Assembly: GCA_964497585.1 (NCBI GenBank) | Contig: CAZCDS010000016.1 | Location: 1-64,000 of the forward strand | Origin: CAZCDS01 sp964497585 | GTDB taxonomy: Bacteria > Desulfobacterota > Desulfomonilia > Desulfomonilales > Desulfomonilaceae | Direction: 5' to 3' | DNA: 64,000 nt | Part shown: positions 49,738 through 59,979 of the stretch, piece by piece | Position numbering within the stretch: the stretch's first letter is position 1 | How the letters are laid out: each line of letters begins with the position of its first letter | Notes under the pieces: generated by a model | Told to the model about the DNA's origin: nothing | The model's input: the letters and a program-made list of their open reading frames with translations, nothing else | The model's database searches: none | Made by a program: the position numbers and the translations under genes

Positions 49738-50103
49738 GTGCCTGCCACAGCGTACCCCTCGGCCTCTCCAGCGGGACGTGGAGGCAACGAGCTGCCGTAG
49801 CGTTTCAGTGAATTCGCGTGCTAAAGACATCTCGTCCAAGCATACCCCGACTTTCATTCGCAACCCTTGCTGGGGAGACCATATTCAACTCCCCATTGGC
49901 ACTCCCTGTTGAATTCCTCTTTCGCGTGCTTATGTTGTACTTGACCGGTACGGAGCAGGGCCGCGGGAGACCAGCTCCGGCAAAAGAGCGCTGATGTTCC
50001 CCAAAGGCCGAGTCCGTAATGAGAGTGGCTGCTTGCCCCGGCAGCTCGCACCTCTTGGAGAATTGGACCTCCGTGGGAACGGATGTGGAAGAGAGGACGT
50101 GAG
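49738..50103. other. Intergenic region
   Basis: 366 nt between the Sec-rhodanese gene and a small gene. I see no gene, strong promoter or terminator; the last part contains GAAGAGAGGACGTGAG, which holds the ribosome-binding site of the next gene. Confidence 0.5.
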
Positions 50104-50334
50104 ATGGAGCGATTCGAATACCAAATGACGTGGCACCCTGCCGAGGAATTCAGCAAGTTGATCTATTTCTGCACGGCAGAAGGCGCCTGCGGACCGGATG
50201 ATGTGCCGCGTGAGGAGCCTGAGGGCCTGATGGAACTGCTCAACGAGCAAGGTGGTGACGGTTGGGAGTTGGTGCAAATGGTGTTTCGACAAAGCGGTCT
50301 GATGGTCTGCTGGAAGCGGCGGCTCAAACACTGA
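50104..50334 (+). CDS. Small DUF4177-like protein
   Basis: 76 aa from ATG 50104 after GAGGACGTGAG. The ending LNEQGGDGWELVQMVFRQSG followed by MVCWKRRL matches the pattern of DUF4177-like proteins (a Gly-Trp-Glu-Leu core and a final basic strand). One Cys pair is present (FCTAEGAC). Function unknown. Confidence 0.65.
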   Translation: MERFEYQMTWHPAEEFSKLIYFCTAEGACGPDDVPREEPEGLMELLNEQGGDGWELVQMVFRQSGLMVCWKRRLKH

Positions 50335-50465
50335 GGGGTTGTCGAGCTCTGTGCGAAACTAGTACTTGCCGAGGGCCGACCGTCCTTTCGAAGAGGCCCA
50401 GTATGTTAGGCTTACCTCGATGCTGCACCCAGGCCGCTTAAGACAATCCGAACAGGAGAAGGAAA

Positions 50466-50663
50466 ATGACCACGCTGAAAATTGAAGGCATGACCTGTAA
50501 GCACTGCGTAATGGCTGTGGAAAAAGCACTGGGGGAAGTTGAGGGAGTGAAGAACGTTCAGGTGAACCTGGACAGGGGTGAGGCTACTTTCGAGTCGGCA
50601 GGCTCCGTTGACCTGGACGCGGCCAAAGCCGCGGTTGAGAAAGCGGGTTACAAAATTGGCTAG
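50466..50663 (+). CDS. copZ: Copper chaperone CopZ-like (HMA domain)
   Basis: 65 aa, a single heavy-metal-associated domain. The metal site is GMTCKHC at residues 8-14. CopZ-type proteins bind Cu(I) and pass it to CopA. The stop overlaps the copA start by 8 nt, so the two are translationally coupled. AGGAGAAGG precedes the ATG. Confidence 0.93.
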   Translation: MTTLKIEGMTCKHCVMAVEKALGEVEGVKNVQVNLDRGEATFESAGSVDLDAAKAAVEKAGYKIG

Positions 50664-53124
50664 AGAGACGTTCAACGTGCGAGGGATGAGCTGCGCGGCC
50701 TGTGTCCGAAGGGTGGAACAGGGTCTTAACGATCTTGACGGCGTAGACAATGCGGCGGTCAATTTCGCGACTGAGCAGGTGACCGTCGACTATGCCCCCG
50801 AGGTCATCGATCTCGAGAAGCTCATGAACCGGGTGACCGAACTCGGTTACGAACCGATCCCCAGACGTGCCGAAGCAGACGGTTTGCAGACGACCACCAT
50901 TACGGTGGGGGGGATGAGTTGTGCCTCGTGTGTGCGCCGCGTCGAGCAAGCCCTCAAAACGGTGGAGGGGGTAAAGGAAGCCTCGGTCAACCTGGCTTCG
51001 TCGAGGGCATTGGTTGTCCACGATCCGGATGAGGCAGTCCTTGCTGCGCTCAAGGACAAAATCACGGAAACGGGTTACGAGTTCCTCGGTATCGTGGGAG
51101 AGGAGTCCGAAGAGGATCCGCTGGAAGAGGCTAGAAAAAGGGATCTGCGAGATCTGAAGATACGACTCGCGGTCGGTGTGGTGCTCAGTGCAATAGTCGT
51201 TGTGGGGTCGATGCCACATCTCTTCGCCTTCGTGGCGACCATTCCCCGCGACGTGCTGCTCCCCGTTTTATTCGTGCTAACCACACCGGTGGTGTTCTGG
51301 GTTGGGAGTCGTTTCTTCGTCGGCGCGATCAAGGCGGCCCGCCAACGGACCACCGACATGAACACACTGGTCGCAATGGGAGCCATTTCTGCGTACGTGT
51401 ACTCTACGGCTGTCATGCTCTTTCCGGGATTCTTTGAGGCCGCGGGCGTTCGGCCTCACGTTTACTTTGACGGCGCGGCAATGATTGTGACGCTGATTCT
51501 CGTGGGCAGATACCTCGAAGCGCGCGCCAAGGGAAGGACGTCCGCGGCGATCAAGAAGCTCATGGGACTGAAACCGAAAACCGCTCGCGTCATCCGAGAC
51601 AACGAGGAGGTAGACCTCCCCATAGCCATGGTCAAGCCGGGATACCGAATCCGCGTCCGCCCGGGAGAAAAGGTTCCGACGGACGGGGTCATCGAGTCGG
51701 GAAGCTCTGCAGTGGACGAATCGATGCTGACAGGTGAGAGCATTCCGGTCGGCAAGGAGCCGGGAAGCGATGTATTCGGAGGCACGATCAACCGGAGCGG
51801 CAGTTTCATCTTCACCGCGACCAAGGTGGGTTCGGAGACCGCGCTCGCTCAGATCATCAGGCTGGTGGAACAGGCCCAGGGATCCAAAGCCCCGATCCAG
51901 CGCGTCGCAGACAGAGTGGCATCGGTGTTTGTCCCAGTGGTCTTCGGAATCGCGGTGGTGACCTTTCTCGTATGGAATTTCCTGGTTCCGGAGCCTCTGT
52001 TCAGCCGCGCGTTGCTCAACTTCGTATCCGTGTTGATCATCGCGTGTCCCTGCGCGATGGGCCTGGCCACCCCGACAGCAGTCATGGTCGGGACCGGTTG
52101 CGGCGCTGAGAAGGGCATCCTCATCAAGGGCGGCGAAAGCCTGGAAAAAGCGTACAAGCTCACCACTATCGTCTTTGACAAAACCGGAACCCTGACGAAA
52201 GGTGAGCCTGAAGTAACCGATGTCACGCCCGCCGCGGACGTCGAAAACGGATACGTGCTGGAGCTGGCGGTTTCCATGGAGGGGAAGTCCGAGCACCCGC
52301 TTGCGCAGGCCATCGTGGCCAAGGGAAAAGAGCAGGGGATATCCGCGCTGCCCGTACAGGGCTTCGAAGCCCTGTCAGGGTTCGGGGTCAGAGGAGAAGT
52401 GCGGGGAAAGCGAGTCTTGCTGGGAAATCAGCGGCTCATGGAAGAGCAGGGTGTCTCCCTCAACGGGCTCGACCGCAGTGCCAAGGAGATATCCGACAAA
52501 GGGAGAACCAGCGTATTCCTCGCTGAACAGGACAAGGTCGTGGGCGTGATCGGGCTGTCGGACCAACCGAGAGAATCCGCGGGCGAAACAGTCGCAGCCC
52601 TGAAGAAGATGGGCCTGCAGGTTGCCATGATCACAGGGGACAACAGGAAGACCGCCGACGCCATCGCCGCGACGCTTGGCATCGATTCGGTGCTGGCCGA
52701 GGTACTTCCGGGCGACAAGGCGAATGAGGTCCGCAGACTGCAGGATCAAGGGAAAATCGTGGCCATGGTGGGCGACGGGATCAACGACGCGCCCGCGCTT
52801 ACCCAGGCCGACATAGGAATCGCGCTGGGAGCGGGCACGGACGTCGCGATGGAAGCCGGCGACATCACATTGATGCAGAACGATCTCAAGCTGGTCCCTG
52901 CCGCGATAGGGCTCTCCTTCCAGACGATGCGGGTCATCAAGCAAAATCTTTTCTGGGCGTTCTTCTACAACAGTCTCGGGATACCCGTGGCCGCGGGGGT
53001 GCTCTATCCTTTCTTCGGGATTCTGCTCAATCCCATATTCGCGGCAGGCGCGATGGCCATGAGTTCGGTATCTGTCGTAAGCAATTCCCTGCGCCTCAAA
53101 AGGGTACTGGCACGACGGACATAA
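50656..53124 (+). CDS. copA: Copper-exporting P1B-type ATPase CopA
   Basis: 822 aa from TTG 50656, overlapping copZ; an upstream frame from 50578 lies within copZ. Two N-terminal HMA domains carry Cu sites CAAC (13-16) and CASC (89-92). The transmembrane metal site is CPC at 464-466, the phosphorylated Asp is D508 in DKTGTLT, SEHPLA holds the HP motif, and GDGINDAPAL is the hinge. The MSSVSVVSNSLRL tail is that of Cu+-exporting ATPases. With CopZ it clears cytoplasmic Cu(I). No CueR-type regulator or site was found nearby. Confidence 0.96.
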   Translation: MARETFNVRGMSCAACVRRVEQGLNDLDGVDNAAVNFATEQVTVDYAPEVIDLEKLMNRVTELGYEPIPRRAEADGLQTTTITVGGMSCASCVRRVEQALKTVEGVKEASVNLASSRALVVHDPDEAVLAALKDKITETGYEFLGIVGEESEEDPLEEARKRDLRDLKIRLAVGVVLSAIVVVGSMPHLFAFVATIPRDVLLPVLFVLTTPVVFWVGSRFFVGAIKAARQRTTDMNTLVAMGAISAYVYSTAVMLFPGFFEAAGVRPHVYFDGAAMIVTLILVGRYLEARAKGRTSAAIKKLMGLKPKTARVIRDNEEVDLPIAMVKPGYRIRVRPGEKVPTDGVIESGSSAVDESMLTGESIPVGKEPGSDVFGGTINRSGSFIFTATKVGSETALAQIIRLVEQAQGSKAPIQRVADRVASVFVPVVFGIAVVTFLVWNFLVPEPLFSRALLNFVSVLIIACPCAMGLATPTAVMVGTGCGAEKGILIKGGESLEKAYKLTTIVFDKTGTLTKGEPEVTDVTPAADVENGYVLELAVSMEGKSEHPLAQAIVAKGKEQGISALPVQGFEALSGFGVRGEVRGKRVLLGNQRLMEEQGVSLNGLDRSAKEISDKGRTSVFLAEQDKVVGVIGLSDQPRESAGETVAALKKMGLQVAMITGDNRKTADAIAATLGIDSVLAEVLPGDKANEVRRLQDQGKIVAMVGDGINDAPALTQADIGIALGAGTDVAMEAGDITLMQNDLKLVPAAIGLSFQTMRVIKQNLFWAFFYNSLGIPVAAGVLYPFFGILLNPIFAAGAMAMSSVSVVSNSLRLKRVLARRT

Positions 53125-53198
53125 TACAGGCTTAGCGTTCGCGCCTTGGGGCTTGTCGGTGGGGTATGCTCCGCGTCAGTAGGGAGAACGAGACAGAA

Positions 53199-54086
53199 TT
53201 ACTTCGGGACGAGGGTAAATTTCTCGACCATATGATCCGGGTGGTACGAGAGTTTGGCCTTTCGCAGGCCTTCCAGGCCCAAGTCCTGTTCCCGGTTGAC
53301 GTACGTGACGTGGGACCACGCTTCCTTGGAGAAGATTTGATTTATTGCGGCGTACAGACCCTGGATCTTCGGGTTGGCCTTTTCGACATGGATCACTGCG
53401 GTGTCCGGATTGAGCAGGTCGCCCAGTGCGAAAGCCTCCACTTTCTCATCGATGAGGATTACCCCACCGGTCACTCCAAGCGCTTCGAAATGCGCGAGGG
53501 CCTCGTGTATCGCAATGTTCTCCATGAACAGGCCGGGGTTCACCGCGCATTCTCTGAGTTGGCACCACTCTTCCTGGAGATCGAGGACTCGGCCGGTGAG
53601 GTCGAGGTCAAGCGTTCTATATTCAAAGCTGTAATTCTTGACGAACTGGTTAACGTGGTTCTTCTTCCGATGGTACTTCTTTCCGGACAACTCTATGAGA
53701 TTCTTGGCTAAGTAGACGTAATCATGGTTTTTTCGGTCTTCGAGCGCCTCAAATCTCCCGAGGTCGACGTAAGTTGCCACGAAGTCCTTGTCAGCCCGGC
53801 AGACCATCGGCTTGTCAGAGAGCTCCCTCAGGACGCTGAGCAGTCTGTCGACCGCCTTGCTCTTGTCGCCCCTGCCGACCGGTGGCAGCGCAAAGGGCGA
53901 TTCCTCGGGCGCTTGCATCAGTATGAGCAGGCAGTCGTCCTGAACTGACCATCGGGGAAAATATCTGTGACGCCACATGAAGAGATTCGTGAAGGTCAGC
54001 TCCGACACACGAGGCGTCTCCTGCGTCAAGAAATCCGTGAAAAGGTCCCTGTCGGTTATCTCTACCGGTTTGAAGTCAGCATACAT
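53199..54086 (-). CDS. DUF2156 / LPG-synthase C-terminal-like acyltransferase-fold protein
   Basis: 295 aa on the minus strand, converging on copA with a 74-bp gap. KKYHRKKNHVNQFVKNYSFE, ALGDLLNPDTAVIHVEKANP and a final LRKAKLSYHPDHMVEKF match the soluble DUF2156 family (related to the C-terminal domain of phosphatidylglycerol lysyltransferase, GNAT-like). No membrane part is attached. Substrate unknown. Confidence 0.85.
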   Translation of the reverse strand: MYADFKPVEITDRDLFTDFLTQETPRVSELTFTNLFMWRHRYFPRWSVQDDCLLILMQAPEESPFALPPVGRGDKSKAVDRLLSVLRELSDKPMVCRADKDFVATYVDLGRFEALEDRKNHDYVYLAKNLIELSGKKYHRKKNHVNQFVKNYSFEYRTLDLDLTGRVLDLQEEWCQLRECAVNPGLFMENIAIHEALAHFEALGVTGGVILIDEKVEAFALGDLLNPDTAVIHVEKANPKIQGLYAAINQIFSKEAWSHVTYVNREQDLGLEGLRKAKLSYHPDHMVEKFTLVPK

Positions 54087-54441
54087 CCGAGAACTCCCGA
54101 GTTTCGGTCATTTTGTGCGGAAGACTCATTGCAGGATCGGGCAATCATCTTCTCTCGGTCCCACTCAGCTTATCACAGCCGAGCCACGCGATCATGAAAG
54201 ATGATGCGGGGACAGCGCAATTCCCACCGGTGGTCGTTCAACGGCGTCAGGGCTGCCGACCCGGGTTATGGCTTTCAAAAGCGACCTTTTCGCCTCACTG
54301 AGCTGCACCGGCCAAAAGTGAACTCCAAGCTCAGTCCCTCTTCCACTGCAGCAATGTTACGGCCACGGTACTTGTTTGTCCCGTCTTTTGCATGATAGGG
54401 TTTGCCTCGTTGCAGGACCAATGCAGAGACCAGGAGGCTGA
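54087..54441. other. Intergenic region
   Basis: 355 nt between the divergent DUF2156 and cobU genes. No gene or cobalamin riboswitch box was seen. The stretch GGGGACAGCGCAATTCCC near 54206 is of a kind often found in intergenic repeats, but only one copy occurs here. Confidence 0.45.
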
Positions 54442-54990
54442 TTGGCGAAAACAATTCTCATCACAGGCGGTAGCCGAAGCGGAAAGAGTGAGTACGCGCT
54501 TCGATGCGCGGAAGCGTTGCCGGGGCCGCGGGTCTTCGTCGCGACCTGTCCTCCGATTGACCGGGAGATGGATGAGCGCATCCGGAAGCACCGCGAGTAT
54601 CGGGACAAGAACAAATGGCACACCGTAGAGGAACCGGTGGATCTGTCGGCGGTCTTGAGGGATGCCACCGGATTTCAGGTGGTGCTCGTGGACTGTTTGA
54701 CCCTGTGGATAAACAATCTCATGAATCGGGCGGGACTCGAGAATCGCTCCATTACCGAGGAGGAGATGAGCACCAAGTGCCGGGAACTTATGACGATCTG
54801 CGCCGAACGGGAGGGAACGGTACTCTTTGTGACCAACGAAGTGGGAATGGGACTGGTCCCCGATAATCCCGAGTCCCGACTCTACCGTGATCTGGTGGGC
54901 CGTTGCAATCAGAGCATCGCTGGGCAAGCCGATCGGGTTGTCTTCGTTGCCTGCGGAATTCCCGTGGAACTCAAGGAATCCAAAGCATGA
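54442..54990 (+). CDS. cobU: Adenosylcobinamide kinase / adenosylcobinamide-phosphate guanylyltransferase
   Basis: 182 aa from TTG 54442, 5 nt after CAGGAGG. P-loop GGSRSGKS (9-16), then VFVATCPPIDREMDERIRKH with the guanylylated His region and VLVDCLTLWINN. Phosphorylates adenosylcobinamide and then attaches GMP in the last steps of vitamin B12 nucleotide loop assembly. No other cob genes are in the window. Confidence 0.93.
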   Translation: MAKTILITGGSRSGKSEYALRCAEALPGPRVFVATCPPIDREMDERIRKHREYRDKNKWHTVEEPVDLSAVLRDATGFQVVLVDCLTLWINNLMNRAGLENRSITEEEMSTKCRELMTICAEREGTVLFVTNEVGMGLVPDNPESRLYRDLVGRCNQSIAGQADRVVFVACGIPVELKESKA

Positions 54991-55331
54991 GCGCTGCGGG
55001 CGGTTGAATAAGGGAAGTTCCCGTCGAGAAGGACGGAGTGTTTCCGCTTTCAGGGTGACCTTTCCGCCCAGCCGCCGGGACTACCAGCGCGAAACGCGAG
55101 CGTTCTTACCACAGGAACCGCGGAGAATTTTGCTGCGAAAAGGGTCTCACCGAACAACTGTTCACGAAATCCCCGATTCCGGTTGACATGACCATCCTCG
55201 GTGCAATACGTTATCCGCCGTGCCGTTTCCAGCTTCTTCCCCCGCCTGGCTGCCGACGGGTTTGGCGCGAAGGTCCTGGAAGGTCTGCCGGAGAATTCCC
55301 AGTGTTTTGCATTCGCGGGGCCTGAGTGCTC
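54991..55331. other. Intergenic region
   Basis: 341 nt between cobU and dprA. No gene is evident on either strand; open frames here are shadows of dprA extended. Confidence 0.4.
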
Positions 55332-56462
55332 ATGCCTGAAGGCCGTTTTCACAACGACTCGGCGCTTTTCTACTGGTTGGCTCTTGAGAGGGTTCCGAGG
55401 GTCGGTCCTTTGACCATGGCTCGGCTCTTCGACGCGTTCGGGAGCCCGCGCGTTGCGCTGGAAGCGAGTGCAGAGGAGATCAAACGCCGCGCGGGGCTCA
55501 ACGAGAACGTAGCACGCGCAATAGCCGGCTTCACACCCCGGGCAAACGAGATAGCCAAAGACATCGAGCTGCTCGGGGATCTGGAGGCCCGCGTCGAGAC
55601 CCGCTGGGATGACGGCTATCCCCCGAATCTTCTGGAGATTTACGACCCGCCGGCGTTCCTGTTCATTCGTGGGGATCTGACGGAGGAGGACAATCGCGCG
55701 GTCGCGATGGTTGGCACGAGGAATCCGAGTCGCTACGGCCTGGAGATGGCCGAAAAGATCGCGGAGGACTTGGCTCGATCGGGCATCACGATTGTCAGCG
55801 GTCTGGCCCGCGGCATCGACACGGCGTGCCACACCGCGGCCCTGAAGGCCGGCGGACGGACTATTGGAGTCTTGGGATGCGGTATTGACGTGGTTTATCC
55901 GCGAGAAAACAAGGCGCTCATTGAAGAAGTGGCGCGCTGTGGAGCAGTAATCACGGAATTTCGACCGGGAACCGCTCCGCTCGCGACCAATTTCTATCGC
56001 CGAAACAGGATCGTTTCCGGCCTGTCCAGGGGAGTCGTCGTCGTAGAGGCGGGCAAGAAGAGCGGTTCCTTAATCACTGCCCACCACGGGCTGGATCAAA
56101 ACAGGGAGGTGCTTGCAGTCCCGGGAAACGTCATGAACATCCGTTCCAAGGGCCCGCACCTGCTCATCAAGGAAGGAGCCGCCTTGGTTGAGTCGGCCGA
56201 AGACGTGATTCAAAGCATCTTCGCAAGTGCCGAACCTGTCAAGCAAACGACGATCTTCCAGGTAAAAGACGGACCTGGAGATCTTTCCGAAGACGCTCGC
56301 GCGGTCCTGGACGGCATCGACCTTGACCCCATACCCATTGACGCGCTCTGCCAATCGCTGGAGATGGAGGCCGGGAGACTCTCAGGGATTCTCCTGGAAC
56401 TGGAACTCAGGGGATTGATACGCCAACATCCGGGGAAGATGTTTGCACGGGTGGTTCATTGA
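55332..56462 (+). CDS. dprA: DNA-processing protein DprA (Smf)
   Basis: 376 aa from ATG 55332 (a GTG two codons upstream is an alternative). An N-terminal helical SAM/HhH-like part (LERVPRVGPLTMARLFDAFG) leads to the Rossmann domain with MVGTRNPSRYG, SGLARGIDTACHTAALKAGG and GCGIDVVYPREN. A C-terminal winged-helix DML1-like domain ends it. DprA loads RecA on incoming single-stranded DNA during natural transformation. The dprA-topA order is common. Confidence 0.94.
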   Translation: MPEGRFHNDSALFYWLALERVPRVGPLTMARLFDAFGSPRVALEASAEEIKRRAGLNENVARAIAGFTPRANEIAKDIELLGDLEARVETRWDDGYPPNLLEIYDPPAFLFIRGDLTEEDNRAVAMVGTRNPSRYGLEMAEKIAEDLARSGITIVSGLARGIDTACHTAALKAGGRTIGVLGCGIDVVYPRENKALIEEVARCGAVITEFRPGTAPLATNFYRRNRIVSGLSRGVVVVEAGKKSGSLITAHHGLDQNREVLAVPGNVMNIRSKGPHLLIKEGAALVESAEDVIQSIFASAEPVKQTTIFQVKDGPGDLSEDARAVLDGIDLDPIPIDALCQSLEMEAGRLSGILLELELRGLIRQHPGKMFARVVH

Positions 56463-56657
56463 TCGGACACTGGAGCGCGGTTGACGACAGCATTTGGAAC
56501 GGGATGGTTCGACGGCCTTGACTTTTTACTGACGAATTAGAATGTTTAGAACTGATCAGGGGAACGCTGCGGATAGAGAAAGTTTCGTGATTCCGGACGG
56601 ATGCCGCGGTTGACCTGTTGGGTCCCTCATTGCCGGGGCCACAGGAAGGAAGTGTTC

Positions 56658-59042
56658 ATGGCCAGGACGTTGGTTGTAGTTGAGTCACCTGCAAAGGCCA
56701 AAACCATAAAGAAGTACCTCGGACCCGACTTCGAAGTGAAGGCATCGGTCGGGCACATCAAGGATCTTCCGACGACTGCTCCCAGGGACCGAAAAGTCGC
56801 CGGCCGCGGAAAGAAGACGGCTTGCGAGGTCGCCGAGGCAAGTCCGGTCCTTGGTGTGGACGTGAAAGGAGGATTCGCGCCTCAGTACGAGATCATTCCG
56901 GGAAAAGAGAAGGTGATCAAGGAGTTAAAGGCCGCGGCCGATAAGGCTTCTCGTGTGCTGCTCGCGACGGACCCCGATCGAGAGGGAGAGGCTATCGCCT
57001 GGCACGTCAGTGAAGTGCTCGGAAAACCGGCTGACGTGGTATACAGGGTTCTTTTCAACGAACTCACGGAGAAGACCATAAAAGAGGCTGTGGCAAGCCC
57101 GTCTCGACTCGATGAGAACAAGTACAACGCACAGCAGGCGAGGAGAATCCTGGATCGCATCGTGGGTTACCAGTTAAGCCCCCTGCTGTGGCAGAAAGTC
57201 CAGTTCGGCTTGAGCGCCGGCCGGGTTCAGTCCGTTGCACTGAGGCTCATTGTTCACCGCCAGAACGCCATCGATACCTTTGTCCCGCGTGAGTATTGGA
57301 GCATTACCGCCGCGCTGAAAGGAGGCGAGCCTCCACCATTCGAGGCGAAACTCGTCGAAGACGGGAACGGCAAAGTCAGAATCTCTGACGCCGGCCGCGC
57401 GGAGGCCCTGGTCAAACGAGCCCAGGAGAATACCTTCGAAGTCATCGAAGTGAAGCGCCGGGAGAGGAGCCGAAAGCCTGTTCCGCCGTTCATCACCTCG
57501 ACTCTCCAGCAGGAAGCCTCCCGGAAACTGAGAATGACCGCAAGCCGCACCATGAGAATCGCGCAGCAGCTTTACGAGGGAATCGAACTGGGAGACCGCG
57601 GTTCGGTCGGCCTGATCACCTACATGAGGACCGACTCACCCAGGATCGCGCCCGAGGCGCTCTCCGCTGTCCGGGGACTCATCAAGGCGAAATTCGGCCC
57701 TGATTACCTCCCGGACAAACCCAACGTGTACAAGAGTCGAAAGACGGCCCAGGAGGCCCATGAAGCCATTCGTCCCACCTCAATGGACCTGTCGCCGGAC
57801 AGCGTTGCACGGTTCCTGGATAAGGCTCAATCGGCCTTGTACAAGCTCATCTGGGACCGGTTCGCTGCAAGTCAGATGACCCCGGCCGTATTCGATATGA
57901 CGACCGCGAACATCCGATCCGGTGATCTTATATTCCGTGTCACGGGTTCGATCATGAAGTTCGATGGCTTTCTCAAGGTGTACGGCCAGGATGAATCGAC
58001 AGAAGGCACGGGCGACCCTAAAGACAACGGAGAAGCAGGTGACGTCGATAAGCGGCTGCCCCCACTCGAGCAAGGACAGAAACTGACACTCCGAGGGCTT
58101 TCTCCCCGGCAGCATTTCACGCAGCCGCCTGCCTTGTACAACGAAGCCTCACTGATAAGGGAACTCGAAGAACTGGGCATAGGACGTCCTTCAACCTACG
58201 CCGATATCGTGTCGACCATACAGAAGCGTAAGTACGTCGAGCTTCAGGAGAAAAGATTCCGTCCCACGATCCTCGGCCGAATCATCTCCAACCTTCTCCT
58301 GGAGAGCTTCCCCACGCTCCTCGATGCGGCCTTCACTGCTGAGATGGAATCATCGCTGGACCTCATCGAAGAGGGCAACGCTTCCTGGACGGAAACCCTG
58401 GAAAGTTTCTACCAGCCCTTCAGTTCTCGGCTGAAAGAGGCCGACCGAAACATGAAGAACATCAAGAGAGACGGCATCCCCACCGGGCAGCCCTGTCCGG
58501 ACTGCGGGCATGAGCTGCTGCTGCGCTCCGGACGGTACGGTCTGTTTCTCGGATGTTCCGCGTACCCCGACTGTGATTATACCCGCAACGTGAGCAAGGA
58601 TGCCGCTCCGACAAAAGAGCCCATTCCCACCGACGAGACCTGTCCTGCCTGTGGTGCCCAGATGGTGATCCGTGAGGGTCGCGCGGGGCCGTTCCTCTCC
58701 TGTTCACGGTACCCCGATTGTAAGACGGCCCGGCCTTTTTCCACAGGAGTCACATGCCCAAAATGTGGCGAGGGCGAGTTTGTCCAGAGGAGAGCGAGGA
58801 AGACCGGCAAGATCTTCTATTCATGCAGCCGCTATCCTGATTGCGACAATTCCCTGTGGAATAGACCGGTAGGTCAGGCCTGTCCGAATCCCGATTGCGA
58901 CTCTCCCATTATGGAGGAACGTTTCGACAAGGATAACCGACCCTTCTTGCGATGTCCGAAGTGCAAGAAGAGAGCCGCCGCGCCTAGTCAGCCCGACGAT
59001 GACAAACAGCAGCGGCTGGCGGGTGGAGGGACGCACTCATAG
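56658..59042 (+). CDS. topA: DNA topoisomerase I (type IA)
   Basis: 794 aa from ATG 56658 after AAGGAAG. Toprim motifs VVESPAKAKTIKKYL and ATDPDREGEAIAWH, the active Tyr in YMRTDSPR and the later PPALYNEASLI belong to TopA. The C-terminus carries four zinc-ribbon units of the CxxC...C type: CPDC, CPAC, CPKC and CPNPDC, each closed by a Cys pair near SRYPDC or RCPKC. Relaxes negative supercoils. It lies 195 bp after dprA. Confidence 0.96.
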   Translation: MARTLVVVESPAKAKTIKKYLGPDFEVKASVGHIKDLPTTAPRDRKVAGRGKKTACEVAEASPVLGVDVKGGFAPQYEIIPGKEKVIKELKAAADKASRVLLATDPDREGEAIAWHVSEVLGKPADVVYRVLFNELTEKTIKEAVASPSRLDENKYNAQQARRILDRIVGYQLSPLLWQKVQFGLSAGRVQSVALRLIVHRQNAIDTFVPREYWSITAALKGGEPPPFEAKLVEDGNGKVRISDAGRAEALVKRAQENTFEVIEVKRRERSRKPVPPFITSTLQQEASRKLRMTASRTMRIAQQLYEGIELGDRGSVGLITYMRTDSPRIAPEALSAVRGLIKAKFGPDYLPDKPNVYKSRKTAQEAHEAIRPTSMDLSPDSVARFLDKAQSALYKLIWDRFAASQMTPAVFDMTTANIRSGDLIFRVTGSIMKFDGFLKVYGQDESTEGTGDPKDNGEAGDVDKRLPPLEQGQKLTLRGLSPRQHFTQPPALYNEASLIRELEELGIGRPSTYADIVSTIQKRKYVELQEKRFRPTILGRIISNLLLESFPTLLDAAFTAEMESSLDLIEEGNASWTETLESFYQPFSSRLKEADRNMKNIKRDGIPTGQPCPDCGHELLLRSGRYGLFLGCSAYPDCDYTRNVSKDAAPTKEPIPTDETCPACGAQMVIREGRAGPFLSCSRYPDCKTARPFSTGVTCPKCGEGEFVQRRARKTGKIFYSCSRYPDCDNSLWNRPVGQACPNPDCDSPIMEERFDKDNRPFLRCPKCKKRAAAPSQPDDDKQQRLAGGGTHS

Positions 59043-59392
59043 TATCCGCCGGAAATGATATCCGAAATCGTCGTTGAAGGCTCAACCGGATCGCCCACTG
59101 CCAAAACGGGAGGGGGAGGTTCGGAGGGAAGGTATCTTCCCTCCCAATTCAGCGGCTAACAGTCTTACCCACGGCGACCCGCGTGTCCCGAGCGAATCCG
59201 TGGATGTTTCGATCCCGAACCCAGGACCGTGACAGTTCCGCCAGGTCGTAAGGATGCTGGGACTCCCCCTCTACGATCATCGGTCGTTGTTTTGGATGTC
59301 CGCCATAGGCCAGGTGCGCAGTTGGTTTTGTAGCACGCGTCGTTGCCGGAGCTATCCGTGTTGCGCACTGCAATTGTGTACCGGCGTAGGTA
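59043..59392. other. Intergenic region between converging genes
   Basis: 350 nt downstream of topA and of a convergent minus-strand gene. A hairpin terminator lies at 59123-59144; the rest shows nothing else. Confidence 0.5.
59123..59144. terminator. Hairpin between converging topA and the minus-strand operon
   Basis: GGAGGGAAG (59123-59131), loop GTAT, CTTCCCTCC (59136-59144): 9 bp perfect. There is no long T tract on either side, so efficiency is unsure, but the position between converging transcripts fits a shared terminator. Confidence 0.55.
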
Positions 59393-59797
59393 TCAACGAT
59401 TCGGAGCCGCAGCGCCGCCCCGCGCGGGGGGAGCAGGTGGTATCTCGCTGAAGCTTCGAGCTTCGAACGGGTTGTATCCGGCGGTCGCGGATGCCGGCTT
59501 GACGACTGGGGTGGGAAACGGCCCCTTGAACATTCTCGTGACGTAGGACTCGACCTTATCAACAGGATAGCTCAAGACTTTTCCGAGTACCCAGAATACG
59601 TACATCTGTTCCCGGGGGGTCGGGGGCCGCGCAGAGACGGCTTTGCTAGTCATGGCCTTGGAAGGCTCGACAACGACCGCCTCATGGGAACTGATGGTTA
59701 CCCGGATGAGCTTCTGTTCCTCGGCGTTTGCGCAGCTCAGGCCCCAGACACACGTTATGATGATCAGGAGCGCGACGACGTGCCGGATTCTGGGCAT
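59393..59797 (-). CDS. Small secreted protein of unknown function
   Basis: 134 aa from ATG 59797, preceded by GAGGGAGG; the frame is open to 59875 without a site. A signal peptide covers about residues 1-24 (HVVALLIIITCVWGLSCANA), cleaved after ANA or lipidated at the Cys. The rest is short and polar with a Pro/Ala-rich end. It follows the FGE-PDZ gene in the same direction (182 bp) and may be exported with it. Confidence 0.6.
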   Translation of the reverse strand: MPRIRHVVALLIIITCVWGLSCANAEEQKLIRVTISSHEAVVVEPSKAMTSKAVSARPPTPREQMYVFWVLGKVLSYPVDKVESYVTRMFKGPFPTPVVKPASATAGYNPFEARSFSEIPPAPPARGGAAAPNR

Positions 59798-59979
59798 GGA
59801 AACCTCCCTCGCATCAGATTGGGGTGATCCTCTATCACATGTTCCCGGAAAAGCCACCTTTTTTTTGGGGGACACTGCGAACTTGGCCGACAGAACCTCG
59901 TCCGGCGTTCACGAACGAGGGCTCGTCCAAAAGGATACTCAACGGAGTGAAGCCGCGGGAGTGACGGTACCCGACACGG

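Noticed and set aside
54087..54441. Cobalamin riboswitch upstream of cobU
   Set aside because: I could not find the B12-box or the other conserved parts of that riboswitch.
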